A stretch of DNA of 29,541 nt from a virus: positions 1 through 29,541 of IMG/VR virus record IMGVR_UViG_3300020613_000007; one strand, written 5' to 3'. Below, in pieces: positions 1-5,809 of this stretch; position 1 is the first letter of the stretch; every line of letters starts with the position of its first letter. The notes under the pieces are model-generated. The model made no database searches. It had not been told where the DNA came from and worked only from the letters and a program-made list of their open reading frames with translations. A program made the position numbers and the translations under genes.

Positions 1-52
1 CCAACACAAAAAGTCGACAAACAGACAAATCCACAAAAGGGAGGTATTTCAC
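1..52. repeat. 52-base end repeat, left copy (assembly overlap)
   Basis: Bases 1-52 are identical to 29469-29520. The left copy continues directly into the cos sequence at 54, while the right copy runs into sequencing adapter. The simplest reading is that one genome was assembled with a 52-base overlap, so the unique genome is 29,468 bases. It is not a biological long terminal repeat. Confidence 0.9.
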
Positions 53-53
53 T

Positions 54-64
54 AAGCCGTACGA
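54..64. other. cos: cos site core (cohesive end)
   Basis: The 11 bases AAGCCGTACGA are the reverse complement of TCGTACGGCTT, which I recall as the 11-base 3' overhang of Cutibacterium acnes phages. The position fits: the small terminase gene lies on one side (the joined right end of the window) and an HNH endonuclease gene lies on the other (116-421). The matching right-end repeat stops just before this site and runs into adapter, as expected if virion DNA ends here. The exact cut positions cannot be read from sequence alone. Confidence 0.8.
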
Positions 65-115
65 GGTCTTGCATGGGTGTGCAGGGGGTGGTCCGGGTGG
101 GGGTTGGCGGGTTTG

Positions 116-421
116 TCACCATGGGATCAAGGTTTTTGTGGTTTGTTGTTGGAGTTTGATGTTTGGTTCGCTGCGATTGCCTTTGCTTCTGTTGCATGTT
201 CTGCAGATGATTTGCCCGTTGTCGAGGGTGTTGAGTCCCCCGCGGCTGACGGGTGTGATGTGGTCGGCTTCGGGGCTGGTTGGCAGGTCATGTGTGCCCC
301 AGGCTATCTGGGTTCCGCAGAGTGGGCAGGTGGTTTGGCCTTGCTGTTTGGCTTGGGTGATGAGTCGTTGCCGCCAGCGCCGGTGTGCGGAGGATGCGGT
401 GCGGTTGGTGTGTGCCATCAT
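116..421 (-). CDS. HNH endonuclease
   Basis: The 101-residue protein is a compact HNH nuclease. A zinc ribbon is formed by C32 and C35 (CPLC) with C73 and C76 (CRTC). The catalytic signature is D53-H54 in EADHI, N68 in LDNGQ and N77 in CNRSKG. In many cos phages an HNH protein next to the terminase genes is needed for efficient cos cutting and packaging, and I infer the same here because the gene is about 50 bases from cos. Tandem ATG codons at 421 and 418 follow a GGGGG stretch; I kept the first. No terminator is visible between its stop and cos, so in a joined genome it would be read together with the small terminase. Confidence 0.9.
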   Translation of the reverse strand: MMAHTNRTASSAHRRWRQRLITQAKQQGQTTCPLCGTQIAWGTHDLPTSPEADHITPVSRGGLNTLDNGQIICRTCNRSKGNRSEPNIKLQQQTTKTLIPW

Positions 422-450
422 GTCCCCCGATCACCTATGACCCCTGCGAG

Positions 451-530
451 CCTCTCATTGCCTCTCTAGCGGCCGGGGAACTGTTGGGGGTAGGAATACT
501 CTACCGATGCCCTGCCGATCGATTCTAGGG
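451..530 (-). promoter_or_regulatory. HNH/late leader, element copy A
   Basis: Read on the minus strand from 530, this sequence aligns without gaps to the plus-strand early leader starting at 2419; I count 52 of 80 identical bases. The strongest block is 510-530, 20 of 21 matching. A second block ends in CCTACCCC and a third is AGAGAGG. Copy A lacks the TTGACC and TAGAAG hexamers seen at the same offsets in the early copy. It lies upstream of the HNH gene and, through joined cos, of the whole late operon. A regulatory role is inferred. Confidence 0.55.
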
Positions 531-639
531 ACTGTTTTGTTCGTTTGAGGGGGTGTTCTGTTTGTGCCGGGGTGGTTGTTTTCTCCACTACCCCCCACAG
601 GTATGAGAAAGATCACATCGCCCCCCAGCTGTGTCAAAA

Positions 640-1014
640 AGAAGGAGGACGCGAAAGAAAAATGGGGGTGGGTGTGTGTTCGCGTTTCAGGCTTAGCGCT
701 TAGCGCCTAGCGGTGTAGGACACAGGCTAAGCAGGAACATCTTATAGGTTTTAAAGTCTTCTACATATAATATACACTTTAAGTCTTACCTGATGTTAAG
801 GGTTTAAGCGTGACACGCCGTACGCCTGAAGTGAAACACGCTAAGCTTGAAAGGGACACGGGTGTAAGAGTGTGGGGAGTGTGCGATGGGAGCTTGCGAC
901 TAGAAGCACACGAGTCACACGGTGAAAGCCCATCGGCGCTGATGATAAAGGTTCCTCTTCTCCCCTGATGAAGAAAAGAAGAGAAGAGAAGTAAAGAAGT
1001 TAACCTCTTAGCTC
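640..1014. other. Gene-free region, left part
   Basis: I see no supported gene here. Short repeated words are present, for example two overlapping copies of TTAGCGC near 692-706 and GGCTAAGC near 725. The stretch 950-1000 is strongly strand-biased, with a pyrimidine run followed by a purine run that can pair CTCTTCT with AGAAGAG. Bases around 690-730 share TAAGC words with the hairpin modules further right. Confidence 0.6.
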
Positions 1015-1400
1015 TTCTAAAACTTTTATAACTTATATAATAATATTATATTATAATACCTATAAGCTTTAAGACTTATAGGTTATCATATTAAAGTTTA
1101 AGACTGATGGTTAACTTTAAGTGTTTAAAGCTTTAAGGTTTTATAGTTACTTAAAGTATTAAAGTTTATAAGTCTTTATATTTACTTTAAGTTTTAAAGT
1201 CTTAAACACTGATGTTAAGTTTATATCCTTAAGGTGTTAGCTTTTAAGGTTTTATACTTAACTTAGGTGTTAAGGTTTATAAACTTTTAACTGTTACTGT
1301 AGTGTTAAGTTTTAAAGCTTTAAACGTTTAACTGTTAAGGTTTTATATGTACTTTAAGACTTTAAAGCTTTTATAGTAACTTAGATCCTTAAGTACCTAA
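1015..1400. repeat. AT-rich repeat block, candidate replication origin
   Basis: Composition changes sharply: only 8 of 60 bases are G or C in 1021-1080 and 9 of 60 in 1141-1200, against mostly GC-rich coding sequence elsewhere. The block is built from variants of TTTAAAG, TTAAGT and TTATA. One 13-base word, TTAAGGTTTTATA, occurs at 1133-1145, 1244-1256 and 1335-1347. Such a region fits a DNA-unwinding element or origin, but no initiator gene or DnaA box was recognised, so the role is inference. Confidence 0.5.
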
Positions 1401-1452
1401 GACTGATGCCGAGCCCTTGAGGGGCTCGGTGCTAAGCGCTAAGCCCATCAGT
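1388..1452. repeat. Hairpin module, copy 1
   Basis: A 17-base word CTTAAGTACCTAAGACT (1388-1404) overlaps an outer stem ACTGATG (1402-1408) that pairs with CATCAGT (1446-1452). Inside sits a perfect 8-bp hairpin, CCGAGCCC (1409-1416) with GGGCTCGG (1422-1429), loop TTGAG. The internal GCTAAGCGCTAAGC adds a further partial palindrome. The hairpin and the 17-mer both recur at 1927-1989. There is no U tract, so a simple intrinsic terminator is less likely than a structured RNA or DNA site. Confidence 0.65.
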
Positions 1453-1786
1453 GCTAAGCCTTGAAGCTTTAAAGTGTTTGGTAGACTGATGAATGTAAGG
1501 GTGAAAGCCGCGTCAGCGGATTTCGGCCTTGCGTCCAGCTGGCTACCTGTCCAGCCTATCATATGCCACCTGGGATGAGTCAAACTGGCGGATTTGGCTC
1601 TATAGGCGGGTTTGAGGGGTGTAAACGGGTGTTTTTGGTGGCAAAGGTCCAAAAATCAAACCTAAACTTTTCCTTAAATTTTCTTAGAGTCTTGTAACCT
1701 TTACAGGTGGTTAAGGCTGAAACCCCTAGTCAGAACAGGTTTCACTCCCGGATAGCTGTCACACCTTACCCCTGTGTCCTTTCCGA

Positions 1787-1883
1787 ACACGCTAGGCCCA
1801 TCAGTGCTGAGGGTGTTCCCTCAGGCTTTCGAGTACTCGTCGCTAGGGCTCCTCGTACTCGAAAGCCTTCCCTGATGGCGTGT
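1787..1883. repeat. Cloverleaf-like palindrome cluster
   Basis: Four stems nest within 97 bases. ACACGC (1787-1792) pairs with GCGTGT (1878-1883). CATCAG (1799-1804) pairs with CTGATG (1872-1877). CTGAGGG (1807-1813) pairs with CCCTCAG (1818-1824) over a TGTT loop. GGCTTTCGAGTAC (1824-1836) pairs with GTACTCGAAAGCC (1855-1867), 13 perfect bp. All are compatible except for one shared base at 1824. The arrangement suggests a folded RNA, or a DNA structure used in replication or packaging. Confidence 0.6.
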
Positions 1884-1924
1884 ACCCCTTTAAGGGCTGT
1901 GCCTGATCGGCTGAGCCCGATGAG

Positions 1925-1989
1925 GCTGATGCCGAGCCCCTCAAGGGCTCGGTGCTAAGTCTCTAAGGTTAACTTAAGTACCTAAGACT
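1925..1989. repeat. Hairpin module, copy 2
   Basis: CCGAGCCC (1932-1939) pairs with GGGCTCGG (1945-1952) around the loop CTCAA, which is the reverse complement of the TTGAG loop in copy 1. The flanks CTGATG and TGCTAAG keep the same direction as in copy 1. The 17-mer CTTAAGTACCTAAGACT follows at 1973-1989, whereas in copy 1 it comes before the hairpin. Confidence 0.65.
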
Positions 1990-2136
1990 TGAAGGCTGAT
2001 GCTCCCCCCTCTTCTTTTTACCGTGTCCTTCTCCCCTCACAGTATCCAACACTGTCCACATAGCTGAGGCTTAGCTAAGCAGGATAGGGGCTGGTGATCC
2101 GCGCCTGGATGGCTGATCGTGTATTAGGCTCCTGCA

Positions 2137-2231
2137 GGCGTCTAGAATCGATCAGAATATGCTGGGGGTATAAATCTAGCCCCCACCCTGCAAGGCGCTC
2201 CTAGACGCCATAGGGAGGCTTTAAACGGCAT
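2137..2231 (+). promoter_or_regulatory. Early leader element copy B with 9-bp stem
   Basis: CTAGAATCGATCAG at 2142-2155 is the same 14-mer as at 2421-2434 in copy C. About 60 bases further on, AGACGCC and GGAGGCTTTAA resemble the end of copy C, with roughly 9-10 extra bases between. GGCGTCTAG (2137-2145) pairs perfectly with CTAGACGCC (2201-2209), enclosing TGGGGG/CCCCCA and a TATAAA word at 2170-2175. It may be an older duplicate of the early leader. Confidence 0.45.
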
Positions 2232-2240
2232 TTCTGGGCT

Positions 2241-2281
2241 ACACTCTCTATGCCAGATCGGCAGAGCGGCCTTGAGAGTGT
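2241..2281. repeat. Nested hairpin
   Basis: ACACTCTC (2241-2248) pairs with GAGAGTGT (2274-2281). Inside it TGCC (2251-2254) pairs with GGCA over loop AGATC. It lies between leader copies B and C in the gene-free region. Function unknown. Confidence 0.45.
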
Positions 2282-2418
2282 ACACCAAGCCAGGCGAATG
2301 TGGCCTATCTCACACACCTAGATGATAGATCTTATGTCTAAGCTCGGCACCTTAACTCGCTAGATCATCTGCCACACCTGCTATCACCCAGACATACCCC
2401 TGAGACGCCCTAGAAGGC

Positions 2419-2498
2419 CCCTAGAATCGATCAGCAGGGTTGACCCTGCATAATCCTACCCCTAGAAGATTTGAGACGCCGAGAGAGGCTATAAGGGA
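2419..2498 (+). promoter_or_regulatory. Early leader element copy C with promoter candidate
   Basis: The 21-base block 2419-2439 matches the reverse complement of 510-530 at 20 of 21 positions. It abuts a hairpin GCAGGG (2434-2439)/CCCTGC (2444-2449) with loop TTGA. A sigma-70-like promoter overlaps the hairpin: TTGACC at 2440-2445, 17 bases, then TAGAAG at 2463-2468. Overlap of hairpin and -35 box suggests operator control. It faces the early genes starting at 2640. Confidence 0.5.
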
Positions 2499-2538
2499 TT
2501 AAGTGAGATATGGCACATCCCATGTCACACACATGAAA

Positions 2539-2568
2539 CGCTCACGGGGTTTGAGCGCAGCCTTGACT
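2539..2568 (+). promoter_or_regulatory. Operator-like palindrome with -35 box, copy 1
   Basis: CGCTCA (2539-2544), seven bases, TGAGCG (2552-2557), five bases, then TTGACT (2563-2568). The same pattern with the same spacings recurs at 3313-3342, including TGAGCGCA, two variable bases and CTTGAC. The best -10 here is poor (CATAAA at 2589-2594, spacer 20). It lies in the leader of the first early gene. Confidence 0.5.
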
Positions 2569-2639
2569 GTGGATCACAATCACCACACCATAAAAACCAC
2601 AACAACCAACCTAAACAATCCAGAAAGGAGCATCCCCTC

Positions 2640-2948
2640 ATGTGTGACACACTCATCACCCCATCATTCACCAGCCTTTACGGGCAGACAGAAATCGATC
2701 CACTCAGCCTCCACACCCTCACCGGAGACCATTCAGACGACATGGATCTGAATATGGTGCGCCGCATGTATCACGCCAAAGTCGAAGAAGCCATCCGACT
2801 CATCCAGTCCGACTGGACCATCACCCTCGACGGCGCCATATACGGACCCCAGGACTGGCAGCCACTCACCGCGGATGAGGCCGAGGAACTCCACGACATG
2901 ATCGACATTATCGACCTCGACGCCATTATTGCCGAAGCCACACGATAA
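2640..2948 (+). CDS. Small early protein, paralogue 1
   Basis: A 102-residue acidic protein that I cannot assign to a known family. It is the first gene of the rightward early arm. A strong Shine-Dalgarno (CCAGAAAGGAG ending at 2630) sits nine bases before the ATG. Its C-terminal half is clearly related to the next protein: both contain a pattern DG-x2-Y-x4-W-x-PLT-x2-EA-x2-L (here DGAIYGPQDWQPLT), preceded by a helix-rich segment. Tandem small early genes of this kind are often host-takeover or anti-defence factors, but nothing in the sequence proves that. Confidence 0.8.
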   Translation: MCDTLITPSFTSLYGQTEIDPLSLHTLTGDHSDDMDLNMVRRMYHAKVEEAIRLIQSDWTITLDGAIYGPQDWQPLTADEAEELHDMIDIIDLDAIIAEATR

Positions 2949-2979
2949 AAACCATCCACACACCAGAAAGGAACCCGTC

Positions 2980-3291
2980 ATGCAAAAGATCGCCAACCAC
3001 TTCACCCAGCTCTACACCCCCGCCAGCTACGACTGCCCCACACCCTTCGACCTGACACGCCTCGAAAACCTCTCCTGCGACCACCTCGATTTTGAGGGCC
3101 TCGCCGAAGCCTACCGGCAGAGCGTAGAGACTGAACTTCACAAGCTGCGCCCCAACACATTCATCGCATCCGACGGCACCGTCTACAGCCATGACGAGTG
3201 GAAGCCACTCACCGGTGGGGAAGCCACACAACTCTACTGGAACGTGACCCGCATCAATGTTGGCCACCTACTCACCTTATTCGCCCGATAA
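2980..3291 (+). CDS. Small early protein, paralogue 2
   Basis: A 103-residue protein of unknown function, related to the preceding gene product through the motif DGTVYSHDEWKPLT followed by EATQL. The reading frame is open upstream to 2929, but the start at 2980 is preferred because CCAGAAAGG (2963-2971) lies at good spacing, as in the previous gene, and the longer version would overlap its neighbour. Outside the shared motif the two copies have diverged strongly, which suggests an old duplication. It probably shares the transcript of paralogue 1. Confidence 0.8.
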   Translation: MQKIANHFTQLYTPASYDCPTPFDLTRLENLSCDHLDFEGLAEAYRQSVETELHKLRPNTFIASDGTVYSHDEWKPLTGGEATQLYWNVTRINVGHLLTLFAR

Positions 3292-3312
3292 AACCCCAAG
3301 CCACACAAGTAT

Positions 3313-3365
3313 CGCTCACAATCGTTGAGCGCACACTTGACATCAGACAACCCCCACACCATTAT
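3313..3365 (+). promoter_or_regulatory. Promoter with upstream palindromic operator, copy 2
   Basis: CGCTCA (3313-3318), seven bases, TGAGCG (3326-3331), then a perfect -35 TTGACA (3337-3342), a 17-base spacer and CATTAT (3360-3365) as -10. The palindrome and the -35 keep exactly the spacing seen at 2539-2568. It drives the lipoprotein gene and possibly the genes after it. I infer that one regulator binds both sites. Confidence 0.65.
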
Positions 3366-3411
3366 TGATCATGTCAGCAACGAACAGCACCCCGGAAAGG
3401 GGACACAAAAC

Positions 3412-3945
3412 ATGAACAAGAAAAACGGCTACACCATCGCAGGCATCGCAGCCGCCATCATCGCCGCATGCTCATTCATGCCAGCCCCAGACGACAATCC
3501 GCCACTCGCCTCACAGCCAGCCCCACAAGCCACCACAGCCAACACCGAATGGACACCCAAGACTACCCAACAGCGCAAAGCCGAAAAGAAAGCACGGCAG
3601 GCAGCCGCAGAACAGTCACTGCAAGCCGAGCAGGCCAAAACCCACAAGCAAGCCCAAGCAAGGGGTGAAGAAACCGCAACCGGACTCACCATGATCACGG
3701 CGGCACACACCTGCAACCGCAAAGCCGAACAACAGGCCGCCGCACACGGTGTCAACTGGAACGGCAACCCCGACATCGACCTCCAACTCCACAAAATTAT
3801 TGGTAAAGACACCTTCTCCATCGTCTACGGCGCCACCGCGAAACAGCCCGGTGCATCCAAACTCCCAGTCACCGTCCACTGCCTCGTCACAGGAACAGAA
3901 GACCACCCGCACGTCACCGACCTCAACATCAACCCGCAACAGTAA
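3412..3945 (+). CDS. Early-expressed lipoprotein
   Basis: The 177-residue product starts with a lipoprotein signal peptide: MNKKNG, a hydrophobic stretch, and a lipobox IAAC with the lipidated cysteine at C20. A Pro/Ala linker follows, then a charged Ala/Gln/Lys helical segment (about residues 55-95) and a small C-terminal domain with two cysteines that could form a disulphide. The ATG at 3412 is chosen over an upstream in-frame ATG at 3325 because GGAAAGGGG precedes it and the signal peptide then begins at residue 1. It has its own promoter at 3337-3365. Phage lipoproteins made early sometimes block superinfection, as with T5 Llp; that role is only a possibility here. Confidence 0.8.
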   Translation: MNKKNGYTIAGIAAAIIAACSFMPAPDDNPPLASQPAPQATTANTEWTPKTTQQRKAEKKARQAAAEQSLQAEQAKTHKQAQARGEETATGLTMITAAHTCNRKAEQQAAAHGVNWNGNPDIDLQLHKIIGKDTFSIVYGATAKQPGASKLPVTVHCLVTGTEDHPHVTDLNINPQQ

Positions 3946-3968
3946 CCCGCCAAGGAGCATCCCCCGCC

Positions 3969-4196
3969 ATGCCTCTCCTCTCTCACTACGCTGTCACCAC
4001 CGGACTCGCAGACACGGCACACATTATTCACCACACCGGCAGCACCCTACGCACAGCCACCGACATCGCCTCCCGCATCAACACCCTCAACCCAGACATC
4101 AACCTCGACCACCAAATCAACCAACTATTATCTATCGAAACCGACCTGTACAACATTTACAAAACCATCAACACCATTCTTCAGGAGCAAGCATGA
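3969..4196 (+). CDS. Small helical protein
   Basis: A 75-residue protein with no recognised family. It is mostly alpha-helical by composition, with a heptad-like Ile/Leu pattern from about residue 35 to the end, so it may oligomerise. The Shine-Dalgarno AAGGAG and the following GCATCCCCC resemble the leader of the first early gene (AGGAGCATCCCC). Its stop overlaps the next start as ATGA at 4193, indicating translational coupling to a membrane protein. Confidence 0.65.
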   Translation: MPLLSHYAVTTGLADTAHIIHHTGSTLRTATDIASRINTLNPDINLDHQINQLLSIETDLYNIYKTINTILQEQA

Positions 4197-4393
4197 ACAC
4201 CCCCAACAACATTGAGCTGCACAGTTACGAAACATTCTTCACCACCCTGGCATGGATCCAAGGCGCCATCATCACATGGATGTACGCAACCGGCACCACA
4301 CATAAGGCAGCCCTCGCCATCATCGCCGCATGCGCCCTCGCCACCCTCCTGGGTGCATCAACACTCACCTACCAGCCCAAAGACCACAAATGA
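4193..4393 (+). CDS. Small two-span membrane protein
   Basis: A 66-residue product with two predicted membrane spans, about residues 13-35 and 38-58, and a short charged C-terminus. The start is fixed by an ATGA overlap with the preceding gene, and the stop overlaps another ATGA at 4390. Together with the lipoprotein upstream and the 27-residue peptide downstream it forms a short cluster of envelope proteins inside the early arm. The function is unknown; interference with the host membrane or with superinfecting phage is possible. Confidence 0.7.
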   Translation: MNTPNNIELHSYETFFTTLAWIQGAIITWMYATGTTHKAALAIIAACALATLLGASTLTYQPKDHK

Positions 4394-4473
4394 TCACAAC
4401 ACCCATCCTGATCGCAGAAACCCTCGCCATCGTCATTCTCGCCGTCGCCCTAGCCCACAACCCCAACCAGTAA
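4390..4473 (+). CDS. Possible 27-residue membrane peptide
   Basis: An ATGA overlap with the preceding stop opens a 27-codon frame ending at TAA 4471-4473. The peptide has a hydrophobic core (residues 5-22, rich in Ile, Leu, Ala and Val) and a short polar tail, HNPNQ, so it looks like a single membrane span. The coupled start and otherwise unused gap before the next gene support translation. It could also be a chance frame. Confidence 0.5.
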   Translation: MITTPILIAETLAIVILAVALAHNPNQ

Positions 4474-4502
4474 CCCACCCCCTAGAAAGGCGCACACACC
4501 CC

Positions 4503-4862
4503 ATGGATGAGCCCACCCGCATGTACACCGACCCCAACACCGGTGCCCGAAAAGAACTCAAACAATGCCGAATATCCCTCATCGACCCCGCATCCCTTCA
4601 CGCCCTAGGCGAAGTAGCCGGATACGGCGCCACCAAATACGGCGACAACAACTGGACCGGAGGATACCCGTGGAGCCACAGCGTCGACGCCCTCTACAGG
4701 CACCTCCTATCATGGCAGCAAGGCAACAACCTCGACCGCGAATCCGGACTACCGCATCTGGCACACGCAGCCTGGCACTGCCTCGCACTCCTCGCCTACC
4801 AGCAACACAATGCCGGCCAAGACACCCGCAACCCATGGAACACCCACAAAGGCGACAAGTAA
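4503..4862 (+). CDS. dATP/dGTP diphosphohydrolase-like protein (DUF5664/MazZ type)
   Basis: A 119-residue protein resembling the all-alpha, MazG-related dATP/dGTP diphosphohydrolase family. The recognisable core runs from KYGDNNW through WSHSVDALYRHL to SGLPHLAHAAWH. Family members hydrolyse purine deoxynucleoside triphosphates to monophosphates. In 2-aminoadenine (Z) phages such an enzyme works with PurZ, but no PurZ is present here, so nucleotide-pool control during replication is more likely. The start at 4503 follows TAGAAAGG. Its stop overlaps the next start as TAATG. Confidence 0.75.
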   Translation: MDEPTRMYTDPNTGARKELKQCRISLIDPASLHALGEVAGYGATKYGDNNWTGGYPWSHSVDALYRHLLSWQQGNNLDRESGLPHLAHAAWHCLALLAYQQHNAGQDTRNPWNTHKGDK

Positions 4863-5809
4863 TGCCTCTAGCACAAAAACCGTCCACCATCGACCATCCA
4901 GGCCACATCTCCTACAGTTCACTCACCCAGTGGGCCGAATGCGGAGAAAAATGGCGCCTCCAACACGGCTACCACGCCCAACACCACACCTGGTACGCCA
5001 CCATCGCCGGAAGCGCCATACACCACATCACCGAACAGTACGACCTCCACCTGTACAATCCCGCCGAATACCCTGCACTGCCAGACAAGCTCTCATCCTT
5101 CAAAAACGTTTTCGACACACAAGTCGCCCTCGCCGAATCCGAAGGCACCGAAATCAAACCCTCCGGCCGAATATGCAAAAACATGTGCGAGTCAGGCGGG
5201 CCGCACAAGAAAGACTACGACTGGTGGATGATATACGGTCCCACCTTTGTGGACCGCTGGAAAACATGGAGGCGCAACCACCCAGAATACATCACCGCAA
5301 TCCTGGACGGTAAACCCGGCATCGAATACCCGGTAGAAACCATCCTGAACGATGACACAAAAATAGTCGGATATATTGACCGCGTTTTCACCAACACCGA
5401 CACCGGCGAAACATTCATCCTCGACCTCAAAACAGGACGCCTACCAGCAGACAGCATGCAGCTGCACACATACAGGTACATGCTCGAACAACACGGCAAC
5501 GATGTGACAAAAGGCATGTTTTGGACGCCGGCCACCAGCCGCAACGACGACAAGTCCCCGACACAGGGCACAGCAACCGAACTCTACGACCTTGACAACA
5601 ACACCTACCGGCATGTATCATCCATGTACAGTCAAGCAATGAAAGGAATCAGTCAAGGAATCTTCGTCCCACACGTCACAACACTCTGCAAAGGATGCCC
5701 TGTACAAGACGCCTGCTGGGCCGTAAACGGCAAAAACTCGTACAGATACCCGATAGAAACTACCGTACAGCCACCCCAAACAGACAATAAAGAAAAGGAA
5801 AACAAGTGA
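4862..5809 (+). CDS. Cas4/RecB-like exonuclease with Fe-S cluster
   Basis: A 315-residue PD-(D/E)XK nuclease. Visible motifs are GSAIHHITE (H54), GYID (D173), the catalytic ILDLKTG (D188, K190) and the QLHTY box (Q200, Y204). Four cysteines, C27 near the N-terminus and C276, C279 and C285 near the C-terminus, match the iron-sulphur arrangement of Cas4 and AddB. The protein would resect DNA ends during recombination-dependent replication, together with the candidate ssDNA-binding protein and ATPase downstream. The start at 4862 forms a TAATG junction; a longer frame from 4565 lies over the previous gene and has unusual composition, so I rejected it. The stop overlaps a GTGA start. Confidence 0.9.
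   Translation: MPLAQKPSTIDHPGHISYSSLTQWAECGEKWRLQHGYHAQHHTWYATIAGSAIHHITEQYDLHLYNPAEYPALPDKLSSFKNVFDTQVALAESEGTEIKPSGRICKNMCESGGPHKKDYDWWMIYGPTFVDRWKTWRRNHPEYITAILDGKPGIEYPVETILNDDTKIVGYIDRVFTNTDTGETFILDLKTGRLPADSMQLHTYRYMLEQHGNDVTKGMFWTPATSRNDDKSPTQGTATELYDLDNNTYRHVSSMYSQAMKGISQGIFVPHVTTLCKGCPVQDACWAVNGKNSYRYPIETTVQPPQTDNKEKENK

Noticed and set aside
77-469. Plus-strand frames opposite the HNH gene
   Set aside because: The minus strand encodes a clear zinc/HNH protein; the opposite frames have low-complexity composition and no motif.
455-637. 60-codon minus-strand frame upstream of HNH
   Set aside because: It covers the conserved leader element, has no credible protein features and no ribosome site.
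1015-1400. CRISPR array
   Set aside because: The repeats are short, irregular in spacing and AT-rich, without unique spacers of even length.
1389-1958. Two frames of 83-87 codons in the gene-free region (1389-1652 minus, 1707-1958 plus)
   Set aside because: Both run through hairpin repeats, have unusual composition and lack ribosome sites.
2241-2281. tRNA or tRNA-like gene
   Set aside because: The nested stems do not give the acceptor, D, anticodon and T arms of a tRNA and there is no T-loop GTTCRA sequence.
2503-2751. 82-codon plus-strand frame in the early leader
   Set aside because: It overlaps the better-supported first early gene and the operator-like palindrome; no motif is seen.
4565-4861. 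Extension of the Cas4-like gene to 4565
   Set aside because: The extension is Arg/Pro-rich and lies in another frame over the diphosphohydrolase gene; the TAATG start at 4862 is better.
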